Shown here: positions 1 through 9,593 of the stretch, piece by piece
How the letters are laid out: every line of letters starts with the position of its first letter
Numbering within the stretch: position 1 is the first letter of the stretch
Source of the DNA: Streptomyces sp. YIM 130001
GTDB taxonomy: Bacteria > Actinomycetota > Actinomycetes > Streptomycetales > Streptomycetaceae
Assembly: GCF_003574445.1 (NCBI RefSeq)
Contig: NZ_KZ984552.1
Span: 186,001 to 250,000 of the forward strand
DNA length: 64,000 bases
Reading direction: 5' to 3'
Position numbers and translations under genes: made by a program
Notes under the pieces: model-generated
Seen by the model: only the letters and a program-made list of their open reading frames with translations
Told to the model about the DNA's origin: nothing
The model's database searches: none

Positions 1-155
1 GCACCGAAGTCGGTGACCAGCACGTCGGTGTCGACCTCGGCCAGGGCGGCGATCCGTGCCAGGGACTCGCCGCCGAAGACCGCGTCCCGGGTCTCCGGGC
101 TCATCGCGAGCACCGCGCGGGGGCGGGTGGCGGTGATGGTGGAGGGACGGTTCAC
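1..155 (-). CDS. 2-hydroxyacid dehydrogenase (N-terminal fragment, cut by window edge)
   Basis: The first 51 codons of a minus-strand gene that runs off the left edge. It starts at GTG 155 and overlaps the stop of the upstream permease by 4 bp (GTGA), so it is translationally coupled to it. The visible protein (MSPETRDAVFGG, then a segment ending DTDVLVTDFG) resembles the N-terminus of D-isomer-specific 2-hydroxyacid dehydrogenases found at the end of Streptomyces sugar ABC operons. The NAD-binding and catalytic residues lie outside the window, so the assignment rests on a short match from memory plus context. The substrate is unknown. Confidence 0.6.
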   Translation of the reverse strand, partial: MNRPSTITATRPRAVLAMSPETRDAVFGGESLARIAALAEVDTDVLVTDFG

Positions 156-1078
156 TTGACGGCTCCCGCGGTGAGTCCGGAGCGCCAGAAGCGCTGCAGG
201 CAGAGGAAGGCCACGATCAGCGGGACGACGGAGACGAGCGAGCCGACGATGACCAGCGTGTAGTACTCGGGCTGCTGCTGGACGCTCTGGTACCAGGTGT
301 ACAGACCGAGAGTGACCGGATACAGCTTCTCGTCATTGAGCATCATCAACGAGCTGTAGAAGCTGTTCCAGGCGGCGGTGAAGGTGAACAGGAAGATCGT
401 GACGAACCCGGGCGCCAGCATCGGCAGCGAGACCCGTGCGAAGATCCGCACCTCGCCCGCACCGTCCATCCGCGCGGCCTCGAGCGCCTCACCCGGCACG
501 TACCCCTCCGAGAACACCCGCGCCAGATAGACCGCGAACGGGTTGACCAGGCTGGGGATCAGGACGGCCCAGTACGTGTTGACCAGGTCGAGCTCGGACG
601 CCATCAGGTACAGCGGCAGCGCGAGCACCGTGGACGGCACCAGGATGCCCACCAGGACGACGCCGAACAGCTTCTCCTTTCCCGGGAAGTCGTACTTGTC
701 GAAGGCGTATCCGCAGGCGACCGAGACCAGTGTGGTGAGGAACGCGCCGACCACCGTGTAGAGCAGGGTGTTGGCCATCCAGCGCAGGAAGATCCCGTCG
801 TTCTGGGTGAACAGGTCCCCGAGGTTGGTGAAGAAGTGGAAGGCGCCGAGGCCGAACGGGTCGGTGGCGAACAGGTCCTCCTGGTTCTTCGTCGAAGCGA
901 TCAGCAGCCACGTCAGCGGCATCAGGGTGTAGAGGGCGAAGACGACGAGCACGGCGTTGACCACAGGCTTCGCGGTCAACCGCGGGCGGTCGCGGCGTCG
1001 TTCGGCCGGCGCCGCGGGTGCGGTGGGTGGCGGTGGACCGGTCCTGACGGGAGCCGGAAGCCGGGTGCGGGTGCTCAT
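152..1078 (-). CDS. carbohydrate ABC transporter permease (MalG-type)
   Basis: A 308-residue inner-membrane permease of the binding-protein-dependent transport family. After a Pro-rich cytoplasmic N-terminus there are about six hydrophobic segments (first around LVVFALYTLMPLTWLLIAST). The ATPase-contacting EAA loop is visible as EALEAARMDGAGEVRIF. ATG 1078 was chosen because it overlaps the preceding permease stop in an ATGA; the longer reading frame upstream is only a shadow. It forms a heterodimer with the product of 1075-2016 and probably uses a shared MsiK-type ATPase encoded elsewhere, since no ATPase gene lies in this operon. The sugar is not predictable. Confidence 0.93.
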   Translation of the reverse strand: MSTRTRLPAPVRTGPPPPTAPAAPAERRRDRPRLTAKPVVNAVLVVFALYTLMPLTWLLIASTKNQEDLFATDPFGLGAFHFFTNLGDLFTQNDGIFLRWMANTLLYTVVGAFLTTLVSVACGYAFDKYDFPGKEKLFGVVLVGILVPSTVLALPLYLMASELDLVNTYWAVLIPSLVNPFAVYLARVFSEGYVPGEALEAARMDGAGEVRIFARVSLPMLAPGFVTIFLFTFTAAWNSFYSSLMMLNDEKLYPVTLGLYTWYQSVQQQPEYYTLVIVGSLVSVVPLIVAFLCLQRFWRSGLTAGAVK

Positions 1079-2016
1079 GACTGCCTCCACCGATTGCCGA
1101 GCTTGGTGACGACGAACGACAGGACTCCCGCGACGAGCGCGAGCAGCAGGGAGGCCGCGGCGGCGAGGCCGTAGTCGTACCCCTTGAACGCGGCGTTGTA
1201 GATGAACATCGTCGGCGACCACTCCTCCGACATCCCGTCCGCCCGCAGTTGCACGATCTTCGGCGAGTCGAAGAGCTGGATCGCGCCCACACAGGTGAAG
1301 AGCAGGGTCAGGACGACGGTGGAGCTGATCATCGGGATCTTGATACGCAGCGCCGTACGCAGCTCGCCTGCTCCGTCCACCCGGGCGGCCTCCAGGGTCT
1401 CGCGCGGGATGGCCTGCAGGGCGGCGTAGAAAATGATCATGTTGTAGCCGATCCACTGCCAGGCCGAGATGTTGACGATCGACAGGAGCGTCTCGTCGGA
1501 GCCGAGGAAGTCCCAGTGCAGGCCCACGCCGTCGAGCAGATCGGTGATCGGGCTCAGGCCCGGGGTGTACAGGTAGAGCCAGATCAGCGAGGCGATGATC
1601 GCCGGCACGGCGTGCGGCAGGAAGTACGCGATCTGGAAGAACCGCCTGGCCCGAGCGAGCGCGGAGTCCACGCACAGCGCGAGGGTCAGAGCGCCGCCGA
1701 TCATCACGGGGATGTAGACCACGCAGTAGACGGCGATGTTTGCGAAGGAGTGCAGGAACGCCGGATCGGTCAGTGCCTTGGTGTAGTTGCCGATCCCGGC
1801 GAACGCCCGCTCCGCGCCGCCGAACCCGAGCCCCGAGGCCCTCTTCTCGTACAGGCTCATATAGGCGGCGTACGCGACCGGCGCCACCGTGGCCGCGGCG
1901 AACAGGACGAAGAACGGCGCCATGAAGAGGGCTGCGGCGCCGCGCTGCTGGCGCCGGGCCCCGGAGGTGCTCCTGGCGCCCGCGGGTTTCCGGGACCGGA
2001 GCGAGGGTGCTGCCAC
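1075..2016 (-). CDS. carbohydrate ABC transporter permease (MalF-type)
   Basis: A 313-residue membrane permease. The basic cytoplasmic N-terminus is followed by six predicted helices (first AALFMAPFFVLFAAATVAP), and the EAA loop is ETLEAARVDGAGELRTAL. It starts at GTG 2016, seven bases after a GAAGGAG ribosome site. The gene is coupled to the second permease by an ATGA overlap and separated from the binding-protein gene by 253 bp containing nested hairpins. As is usual for CUT1 sugar importers, the pair would form the channel fed by the lipoprotein encoded at 2270-3583. Confidence 0.93.
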   Translation of the reverse strand: MAAPSLRSRKPAGARSTSGARRQQRGAAALFMAPFFVLFAAATVAPVAYAAYMSLYEKRASGLGFGGAERAFAGIGNYTKALTDPAFLHSFANIAVYCVVYIPVMIGGALTLALCVDSALARARRFFQIAYFLPHAVPAIIASLIWLYLYTPGLSPITDLLDGVGLHWDFLGSDETLLSIVNISAWQWIGYNMIIFYAALQAIPRETLEAARVDGAGELRTALRIKIPMISSTVVLTLLFTCVGAIQLFDSPKIVQLRADGMSEEWSPTMFIYNAAFKGYDYGLAAAASLLLALVAGVLSFVVTKLGNRWRQS

Positions 2017-2055
2017 GCGCGGACTCCTTCGGGTCGGTCGGGCGGTGACGGGGGA

Positions 2056-2147
2056 GGGGCCGGTGCCGACGGGTCGCGGAGCTCCCCCACAGAGCCCGGA
2101 CCCGTCGGCCCCTCGGGGTCCGGGTGCGGCGTCGGCACCTCGGCCCC
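2056..2147 (-). terminator. nested hairpins between binding-protein and permease genes (likely attenuator)
   Basis: Outer arms ggggccggtgccgac (2056-2070) and gtcggcacctcggcccc (2131-2147) are complementary apart from a two-base bulge. Inside them cccggaccc (2095-2103) pairs perfectly with gggtccggg (2116-2124). No T-tract follows. Position after the solute-binding gene suggests partial termination that keeps the binding protein in excess over the permeases; that role is inferred. Confidence 0.55.
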
Positions 2148-2269
2148 GGATCGGGTGCGGACGAGGCGCTCCTGGGGGAGCGCGTCGTCCGCGCGTGCCG
2201 GCAGACAGGCAGCGGACAGGCCGTCGGCCGGCCGGTTTCGGGCCGCAGGGCGACGGCGGCCCTCGACGG

Positions 2270-3583
2270 CTAGTCGGACAGCTTGAGGCCGCGGTCCTTC
2301 ACGGCCTTCTCCGCCTTGGACTGGCCCGCGGTCAGGGCCTTCGACTGGGCCGCGCCGGTGGTCATCTGAGCGCTGGTGACCTGCTGGTGGACCGGGCCCC
2401 AGGTCCAGCCGGGGACGATGGTGTCGGCCGCCGCGCCGGAGAGCTCGTACACGTCCTGGCCGTCCCAGTACGAGCCGTCGAACTCCTTCGCCGCCACCTT
2501 GCGCATGCCCTCGTTCGCCGGCAGGGCGCTGCTCGGGTCCTTCTGCGCGCTGAGCCGCGCCTTCATCGACGCGGGGTCGGTGGTGGCCCAGCGGATGAAC
2601 TCGGCCGCGGCCTCGGACTTGGCGTCGGACTCCTGCTTGGGAGCGATGAACGCGGTGCCGCCGTACATGCCCGTGGCGGGCTTTCCGTCCCACGTGGGCA
2701 GCGGGGCGATGCCCCACTTGCCCTTCAGCTTCGGGTAGCTGGGGCCGAAGGCGCTCGCGCTCCAGGAGGCGCCGATGACGGTGGCGACCTTGCCGGTGGC
2801 GCGTTCCTTGTTCTCGCCCTCGCCCCACAGCGGAGTCTTCGAGGCGAGACCGTCGCCGAGCAGGCCGTCCCAGTACTTCGCGACCTTCTTCGAGGCGGGA
2901 CTGTCGATGTCGACCTTCCAGGCGTCGCCCTCGGTGCCGTACCAGCGGGCGCCGGCCTGCCAGGCGAGGCCGGCGAGCAGGGCCGGGTCACCGCCGCCGA
3001 AATTGGTGATCCGCACATCCGGATCCGCCTTGTTGATCTTCTCGGCGGCCTTGCGGTAGTCGTCCCAGGTCTTGGGCACCGCGACGTCGAACTTCTTGAA
3101 CAGGTCCTTGCGGTAGAAGAGTTGGATGGGCGTCACGTCGAAGGGGACTGCCCAGGTGCGACCGCCCAGGTTGACCAGCGAGCCGATCGACGAGGGAAAG
3201 TCCTTCTTCACGCTGTCCCCGGCGACCTCGGTCAGATCGGTGAGGTTGCCGTCGCTGGCGAACTCGGGCAGTTGCGAATAGTCCATGGTGGCGACGTCCG
3301 GGGCGTTCTTGCCCTTGACCGCGTTGGTCAGCTTGGCGACGCCGTCCGGGCCCGCCGGCACCAGGGAGAACTTGACCTTGATGTTCTTGTGCGTCTTGTT
3401 GAACGCCTGGACCGTCTCCTTGGCCCCGGCGGTCGCCGACCAGTAGGTGAGGGTGACCGGATCGCCCTCGGACCCCGCCGCTGCGGGGTCGTCACCGCCG
3501 CCTCCGCAGGCCGTGGCGAGTACGGCCAGGACAGCGAGGGACGCGGGCAGGGCGGCACGGGAGGTGCGGGAAGTACGCGGCAT
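2270..3583 (-). CDS. extracellular sugar-binding lipoprotein of ABC transporter
   Basis: A 437-residue family 1 solute-binding protein. Residues 1-26 are a lipoprotein signal ending in a lipobox (LATAC, then GGGGDD), so the mature protein should be anchored outside the membrane by the Cys. The body has features of MalE/UgpB-like proteins, such as YWSATAGAKETVQAFN near the N-terminus and a ligand-cleft segment PFDVTPIQLFYRKDLF. The start ATG 3583 follows a good ribosome site (taggagccgtgcc). It is the first gene of the operon and lies 202 bp downstream of the regulator gene. The ligand is not identifiable. Confidence 0.93.
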   Translation of the reverse strand: MPRTSRTSRAALPASLAVLAVLATACGGGGDDPAAAGSEGDPVTLTYWSATAGAKETVQAFNKTHKNIKVKFSLVPAGPDGVAKLTNAVKGKNAPDVATMDYSQLPEFASDGNLTDLTEVAGDSVKKDFPSSIGSLVNLGGRTWAVPFDVTPIQLFYRKDLFKKFDVAVPKTWDDYRKAAEKINKADPDVRITNFGGGDPALLAGLAWQAGARWYGTEGDAWKVDIDSPASKKVAKYWDGLLGDGLASKTPLWGEGENKERATGKVATVIGASWSASAFGPSYPKLKGKWGIAPLPTWDGKPATGMYGGTAFIAPKQESDAKSEAAAEFIRWATTDPASMKARLSAQKDPSSALPANEGMRKVAAKEFDGSYWDGQDVYELSGAAADTIVPGWTWGPVHQQVTSAQMTTGAAQSKALTAGQSKAEKAVKDRGLKLSD

Positions 3584-3700
3584 GGCACGGCTCCTACTGG
3601 ACCTCGGTCTGCACGGGGCAGGTCGTCGAGAGGTGAGCGAACGCCGCCATCCTTTGCGCCAAACCGATCGCGGTCAAGAGCGAATGACCAACTCAATCAA

Positions 3701-3710
3701 AACGATCGTT
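3701..3710. promoter_or_regulatory. palindrome upstream of the sugar operon, candidate operator
   Basis: The 10-bp perfect palindrome AACGATCGTT lies 118 bp upstream of the binding-protein start, in an AT-richer stretch (caatcaaaacgatcgttcg). It shares an aaacgatc core with the sequence beside the larger palindrome at 5048-5065 upstream of the regulator gene, as expected for one repressor acting on both promoters. Confidence 0.45.
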
Positions 3711-3785
3711 CGTGGAGGGGGGAACACCCGCGGCCGGACCGCTACTTGCGGAGGGGGCTCCCGTCCGCCGGGCGCCCCCGCGCCG

Positions 3786-4964
3786 TCACTGCCGCCGGAG
3801 CGCGCCGCAGGACGCGCGGACCCTCAACTCCGGTAGCAGATCGGTGTGTTGGCGAACCGTGCGATGCCCGCCGCGGCTGCCGTCGGCCGCCGCCGCGCCT
3901 GCCGAACCCGCCGTACCTGCCGAACCCGCTCCCGTTCCGGCGGCCGCGCGCGAATCGGCCAGCGCGGCGAGGAGGATGTCGGCGGCCTTCGCACCCACCG
4001 CCCGCGTGGCCGGCGCGACCGCCGTCAACGGCAGGTCCGACAGCGAAGCGACCTCGTCCAGATACGCGACCACCGCCAGATCCTCCGGAACCCGCACCCC
4101 GCGCGCCCGCAGACGGGGTACGAGCACGATCGCATCGGCATCGCTGTGCACCAACGCCGCGGTGACACTGTCCTGTTGGACCACCTCGCACAGATACTCC
4201 AGAGTGCGGTCGAAGCGGTCCGCCTCGCCCGACGAGGGCTCCGCGTCCAGCGGCGACGCCGGCGCGCGCTCCAGGCCGAGCGCCGCCACCGCCGATTCGA
4301 ACCCGAGGCGCAGATCGCGGCCGGTGGGCGACTCCTGGATGGCCAGGGCCACCTTGCGGTGCCCGAGCGCGGCGAGGTGGCGCACCGCGTCCGCGGCGCC
4401 GTGCCCGTGGTCGGAGCGCACCCGGTCCAGGGCGTCCGCCGGATGTCCTGGCGGTGCCCAGCGCTCCACCAGCACGGTCGGCACCGTCACACCGGCCACC
4501 CAGCTCCCCTCGTCCTCGCGCGGCGCGCCGGTGTCCCAACTCGGCGTGAGCAGCAGGCCGTCGATGCCCGCGGCGACCAGGCGATCGACCTGCGCCGCGT
4601 CCTCGTCCGGCAGGTACTGGGAGATCCCGATGGCGAGCCGGGCCCCCTGCGCCTCGACGGCCTCCCGGGCGCCGCGCACCACGTCCGCGTAGTAATAGTC
4701 CGTGGTCGGTACGACCATCCCGACGACGAGTCCGCCCGCCGACTGCGGCGACCGTGCGGCGGCAGGCGTCGCCCCCTCGCCCGGCCAGATCACCGCCCCG
4801 TGCATCCGGCGCACCCGGCCCTCGGCGGCGAGCGCCTCCACGTCCCGGCGCAGCGTGACCCGGGAGACGCCGAGCGCCTCCGCCAGTTCGGCGACCCGCA
4901 CACTGCCGTGCTGCCGGACGAGTGCGAGCAACTGCTCGTGCCTCTGGTCCACATGGACTCGCAT
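3786..4964 (-). CDS. DeoR-type HTH / LacI-type ligand-binding transcriptional regulator
   Basis: A 392-residue regulator. Residues 5-60 form a DeoR-like winged helix (RHEQLLALVRQHGSVRVAEL, then LGVSRVTLRRDVEALAAEG). Residues about 75-355 form a periplasmic-binding-protein-like sensor (GMVVPTTDYYYADVVRGARE, GIDGLLLTPSW) as in LacI/GalR proteins. Near residue 355 an Ala/Gly-rich stretch of about 25 residues (AGTGAGSAGTAGSAGAAAA) is a low-complexity insertion. It is encoded just ahead of the sugar ABC operon on the same strand, so local, sugar-responsive regulation is likely. The DeoR-HTH plus LacI-sensor combination is common in Streptomyces; the inducer is unknown. Confidence 0.9.
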   Translation of the reverse strand: MRVHVDQRHEQLLALVRQHGSVRVAELAEALGVSRVTLRRDVEALAAEGRVRRMHGAVIWPGEGATPAAARSPQSAGGLVVGMVVPTTDYYYADVVRGAREAVEAQGARLAIGISQYLPDEDAAQVDRLVAAGIDGLLLTPSWDTGAPREDEGSWVAGVTVPTVLVERWAPPGHPADALDRVRSDHGHGAADAVRHLAALGHRKVALAIQESPTGRDLRLGFESAVAALGLERAPASPLDAEPSSGEADRFDRTLEYLCEVVQQDSVTAALVHSDADAIVLVPRLRARGVRVPEDLAVVAYLDEVASLSDLPLTAVAPATRAVGAKAADILLAALADSRAAAGTGAGSAGTAGSAGAAAADGSRGGHRTVRQHTDLLPELRVRASCGALRRQ

Positions 4965-5047
4965 GCTGCCCCCAGATCTGCCGTACGTCGCCGGGGACGG
5001 CGCCGCACGGGCCGTGACCGCGCCCGGGCACTGTCCCGATCACCCTA

Positions 5048-5065
5048 TCGATCGCATGCGATCGA
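5048..5065. promoter_or_regulatory. 18-bp perfect palindrome upstream of the regulator gene
   Basis: TCGATCGCATGCGATCGA is its own reverse complement over all 18 bases and is followed directly by aacgatcc. It lies 84 bp upstream of the DeoR/LacI-type regulator start. This is the size and symmetry of a LacI-family operator and suggests autoregulation. Confidence 0.6.
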
Positions 5066-5135
5066 AACGATCCTCGTGTCCGGAATCATCATCCGGACCG
5101 GCCGTATCTGGCCCCGGACCGAGCGGCCCTTCGGA

Positions 5136-6749
5136 TCAACCCCGGTGGCGGGACACCGTGTGCAGGAGGCGGCGGCGCAGTTGTTCGTCCGCGATCTGTG
5201 CGGCAGCCGCGCGCGCTGTCGTGTGCGCGTAGCCGCCGGGGGCCTCGGTGCTCAGCAGGCGCAGCAACGCGTCCGCCGCCCGCGGGTCCCCGCGCAGGGC
5301 AAGGCCGTGCGCGGCCTCGGCGGCGGTCGCCGGATCGGCGTCCGCGCGTCGGGCGGCGAGCGCGGTCCGTACGCCGGGCCCGTCGCCGCCGAGCCTCCCG
5401 AGCGCGGTGACGGACCACTCCCGCACCTCGGTGTCCGGGTCGGTGGTCAGGCGCACCAGGGCAGGGATCCCGGGGGACTCGCCGCCGGCCAGGTGCTCGT
5501 GCAGGGCGAAGGCGACCGCCCGCCGGACCGCGGCATCGGGATGTCCCGCGAACCGCAGCACGTCCTCGACCGCGCTCGGCCCGCCCTGCCCGGCCAGGGC
5601 CAGTACGAGGGAGCGCACGAGTTCCGTGGGGGCGTCCCGGCCGGGCCCGGCGAGCGGTACGACGTCCTCCCGCGAGCCCGCGCCGACACCGGGCGGGCGC
5701 GAGTCCCCGCCGTCCACGCCGTGCCCGCCGTGCCCTCCGCCGAAGGGCTCTTCCGGGCCGCCCGACACCGGTGCCGGTACATCCGGCTCCTCCGCGAGCG
5801 CGCGCAGCAGCGGCCGTACGCGCGGCGCGAAGGAGTCGTCGAGACCTCCCAGGACGTCCACCGCGAAGACCCTGCGCCATGGGTCCGGGGAGCGGCTCAG
5901 CGCAGCGGCGGCCCGGTAGGTGATCTCGTCGTTCCTGCCACGCAGTTCGGCGATCGACTCCGTCCAGTTCTCGTTCTCCGGATCCTTGAACGGCCTTGCC
6001 CGGTCCAGGAGTTCACCGAACGGCGACCGGATGCCGAGCGCCTGTTCCAGGAGCGTCGCGATCGCCCCGTGCCCGGTCTGCCGCTCCGCGCCGGCGGCCG
6101 ACCCGTCGGGGCGTACGGCCTCCGCCACCACGACCACGCCGGAACCTTCCGGCAGGGCGTACGACTCGACCGGCACGTCCCGCTCACCGACCTGCTCCCG
6201 CAGACGCGCCGCCACCCCGACGGCCGGCCACCGCCGCGCCTCGTCCAGGGCGGCCCGCTGCCCCGCAGCCCCGTGCCGCAGCAGCGTGCGCACCGTGTCG
6301 AGCGAACCGCGCCGTGCCGCGGCGACCAGCGGCAGCAGGCCGTCGGGCCCGGGCCGCCCGGGATCCGCGCCGCCGCCCAACAGCCGCTCGGCGACAGCCG
6401 CATGACCGAGCTGAGTGGCCCAGGACAGCGCCGTGAACCCGAAGGCCTCCGGCCGGTCCACCCCGGCGCCTGCCGCGAGCAGCGCCCCGACGACGTCGGT
6501 GTGGCCGCCGCACGCGGCCCCGCACAGCGGCAGATCGGTGCCGGAACTCAGCCGGTCGGGCTCCGCACCTGCCGCGAGCAGCAGGCGCACGATGCCGGCT
6601 CGGTCGGTCACCGACGCGACGTACAGGGCGGTCTCGCCGTCGTCCCCGGCCGCTGCGCCGTCGACGCCCGACCGCAACAGCCGTACGACCGCGTCCTCGT
6701 CACCTCCGTAGACCGCCGCGAACAGTTCACCCACCGGCTCCGTGCTCAT
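5136..6749 (-). CDS. ankyrin-repeat plus HEAT-repeat protein
   Basis: A 537-residue soluble repeat protein without a signal peptide. Residues 5-190 contain about five ankyrin repeats (DDGETALYVASVTDRAGIVR, FGFTALSWATQLGHAAVAER, DGLLPLVAAARRGSLDTVRT). A middle region (about 195-330) has no repeat I recognise. Residues about 385-530 are HEAT/armadillo-like helical repeats (HPDAAVRRAVAFALHEHLAG, DTEVREWSVTALGRLGGDG), interrupted before them by a Gly/Pro-rich linker. ATG 6749 (MSTEPVGELF) is preferred over an upstream start because the repeat fold begins there. Both repeat types are protein-binding scaffolds, so an adaptor role is likely; the partner is unknown. It lies upstream of, and is oriented like, the regulator gene. 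Confidence 0.8.
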   Translation of the reverse strand: MSTEPVGELFAAVYGGDEDAVVRLLRSGVDGAAAGDDGETALYVASVTDRAGIVRLLLAAGAEPDRLSSGTDLPLCGAACGGHTDVVGALLAAGAGVDRPEAFGFTALSWATQLGHAAVAERLLGGGADPGRPGPDGLLPLVAAARRGSLDTVRTLLRHGAAGQRAALDEARRWPAVGVAARLREQVGERDVPVESYALPEGSGVVVVAEAVRPDGSAAGAERQTGHGAIATLLEQALGIRSPFGELLDRARPFKDPENENWTESIAELRGRNDEITYRAAAALSRSPDPWRRVFAVDVLGGLDDSFAPRVRPLLRALAEEPDVPAPVSGGPEEPFGGGHGGHGVDGGDSRPPGVGAGSREDVVPLAGPGRDAPTELVRSLVLALAGQGGPSAVEDVLRFAGHPDAAVRRAVAFALHEHLAGGESPGIPALVRLTTDPDTEVREWSVTALGRLGGDGPGVRTALAARRADADPATAAEAAHGLALRGDPRAADALLRLLSTEAPGGYAHTTARAAAAQIADEQLRRRLLHTVSRHRG

Positions 6750-6863
6750 CCTTCGAGCCTCGCCCCGAGGGACGGCCCGACGCAAACCCTTATGTCGGAC
6801 AGTGGGGGAGAGGTGGGGAAATAGCCGTTACGTCGTACCGGGGGAGCGCCGGGGCATCGAAGC

Positions 6864-7751
6864 TCAGGTGTCGCACTCCAGGACGCTCCTGCACAGACCG
6901 CACCGGACCCGGACCCGCCCCCGCACCGGTACCCGGATCCGCTGACGGCAGGTCGGGCAGTCGAACATGACCCGCAGCGGCGAGCCGCCGTCGAAGGCGT
7001 ACGGCCCGGTGCCGGGACCCGCCCTGTGCTGCTCCTGCGACTGCTTGCGGTCCTTCGCGTACCGCCGGCGCCCGCTCCAGCCCGCCGCGGTGAGCGGCGG
7101 CTGCTGCTCGTCCAGGCGTGCCACCGACCGGCCCTCGGTGTACGCGGTGTACGCCTGAGCGCTCGTGAACCACACCGCAGGGTCCTCGCCGAACTCGGCC
7201 GCGCGCTTGGCCAGGACGTACCCGAACTCCTCGGGCGTGAGATAGCCCAGCTTCTGCGAGGAGGCGCCGTCCTCGCGGAAGGCGTCCAGAAGCAGCCAGC
7301 CCGCGCCGAGGTAGACCGCGGCGGTGTCGGTGAGGATCTCGTTGTCCCGGGTGCCGTCGAAGGCCAGGCCGAGGCGGTGCAGGTAGACGTGCATCACCTC
7401 GTGCGCCAGGGCGGCGCCGATGTCGCGGCGGTGGCTGCGGAAACGGTCGTTGAGTTCGATGAAGTACTCGGGTCCGGCGGCGAGTTCGACGCTCGCGGCA
7501 TGCTGCATCGTCCGGAAGCTGACGATGATCCGGGCCTCCGGGAGCCGCAGGTGCTGGACCATCGTGCGCGCCACCCGCTGCACGCCCAGGTGGAGGTCGT
7601 CGTCGTCCGCGAAGGCCACGTCCGCGGGCAGCACGCTGGTGTCGAAGCTGTGGATCGTGTCGTACGAGAGGCGCTTGTACAGCGCCGTGATCGACTCCCG
7701 CACCGTCTGCAGATGCGGATATCCGTGCTCGACCGGTCCGCCGTCAGCCAC
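6864..7751 (-). CDS. HExxH metallopeptidase-like protein with C-terminal zinc ribbon
   Basis: About 295 residues. A zincin-type motif HEVMHVYLH lies inside a predicted helix (AALAHEVMHVYLHRLG), with a downstream DNEILTDTAAVYLGAG that could supply the third metal ligand. The C-terminus has two CxxC knuckles (CPTCRQRI ... CGLCRSVLEC) forming a zinc ribbon. There is no signal peptide, so it should act in the cytoplasm. The start is uncertain: GTG 7751 has a weak ribosome site, and the frame stays open to GTG 7784. I do not know a named family; the peptide substrate and the role of the ribbon are unknown. Confidence 0.7.
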   Translation of the reverse strand: MADGGPVEHGYPHLQTVRESITALYKRLSYDTIHSFDTSVLPADVAFADDDDLHLGVQRVARTMVQHLRLPEARIIVSFRTMQHAASVELAAGPEYFIELNDRFRSHRRDIGAALAHEVMHVYLHRLGLAFDGTRDNEILTDTAAVYLGAGWLLLDAFREDGASSQKLGYLTPEEFGYVLAKRAAEFGEDPAVWFTSAQAYTAYTEGRSVARLDEQQPPLTAAGWSGRRRYAKDRKQSQEQHRAGPGTGPYAFDGGSPLRVMFDCPTCRQRIRVPVRGRVRVRCGLCRSVLECDT

Positions 7752-7789
7752 TTCCGCACCCCCAGAAGGATCGCCGCACCTCACTGTAG

Positions 7790-8842
<1,053 letters not shown>

Positions 8843-8864
8843 GGCCACCGCCCGACCCCTCTCG

Positions 8865-8903
8865 CCGCAGGGCCGGAGCACGCACCACGCTCCGGCCCTG
8901 CGG
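8865..8903 (+). terminator. rho-independent-type hairpin after the trypsin gene
   Basis: Arms ccgcagggccggagc (8865-8879) and gctccggccctgcgg (8889-8903) are perfectly complementary over 15 bp with a 9-base loop. There is no T-run, as is common in Streptomyces. Confidence 0.8.
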
Positions 8904-8914
8904 CCTGCCGTGCC

Positions 8915-9568
8915 TCACCCTGCGCTGCCGTCGAGCAGTCGGCTGAAACGCAACCGCATCGCCCGCTCCACGCTGGCCGCCGCGGCGCACGCCCCGACCG
9001 CGATGTTGAACCAGGACGGCGGACGCACGGGCAGATCGACGTCACCGAAGTGCTCGACAACGGGCGGCACTTCGGAAACCGCACCGAAGACCTGGTAGAC
9101 CAGCAGCGCGAGCGCGACGACCAGCACGACCACCGACAGGGAGCTGATGCAGCGGCTCGTGGCGGGATGCGCACGGTCGAAGTGCGCGCGGCGCCCCTCG
9201 CCGGAGTACCGGTCCGGGACCAGCGGGTACTCGGCACCCTTGTCGGTGACGTAGTGACAGCGCTTCAGCCCGAAGCCGCTCCTGCCCACTTCGACGATGC
9301 CGCCGGGGACGGGAAAGGCTGCAGGGAGCCTGCACACGGCGTGCTGCCTGCCGTCCAGATACAGGTCGGCCGTGACCCCGCCGGACGACGCGTCCTGCCC
9401 GTGCCTGACGTCGACGGCGTAGACCGACTGCCGGCCGTCGTCGTTCGTCAGCCGCAGGTAGAACAGGGACCGGAACGTCATCTGCCACCAGCGGAACCGC
9501 CTCAACTCCCGCCCGTCCCCGGGCTTGACCCGCTGCACGGCCCGTCGACGCCGCCACTCCTTGATCAT
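8915..9568 (-). CDS. hypothetical membrane protein
   Basis: A 217-residue protein not assigned to a family. The first 140 residues are polar and possibly beta-rich (FYLRLTNDDGRQSVYAVDV, GGVTADLYLDGRQHAVCRL). Then one strong transmembrane helix (SLSVVVLVVALALLVYQVFG) and a weaker hydrophobic stretch (FNIAVGACAAAASVERAM) follow. The basic N-terminus (MIKEWRRRRAVQ) suggests a cytoplasmic N-terminal domain. It lies 25 bp downstream of the aminopeptidase gene on the same strand and may share its transcript. Confidence 0.65.
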   Translation of the reverse strand: MIKEWRRRRAVQRVKPGDGRELRRFRWWQMTFRSLFYLRLTNDDGRQSVYAVDVRHGQDASSGGVTADLYLDGRQHAVCRLPAAFPVPGGIVEVGRSGFGLKRCHYVTDKGAEYPLVPDRYSGEGRRAHFDRAHPATSRCISSLSVVVLVVALALLVYQVFGAVSEVPPVVEHFGDVDLPVRPPSWFNIAVGACAAAASVERAMRLRFSRLLDGSAG

Positions 9569-9593
9569 GTCCCCGTCGCCCTTCCCGTCCGTG

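Noticed and set aside
3742..5043. 433-codon minus frame overlapping the regulator gene
   Set aside because: Gly/Arg-rich alternate frame of the DeoR/LacI-type gene; no family features.
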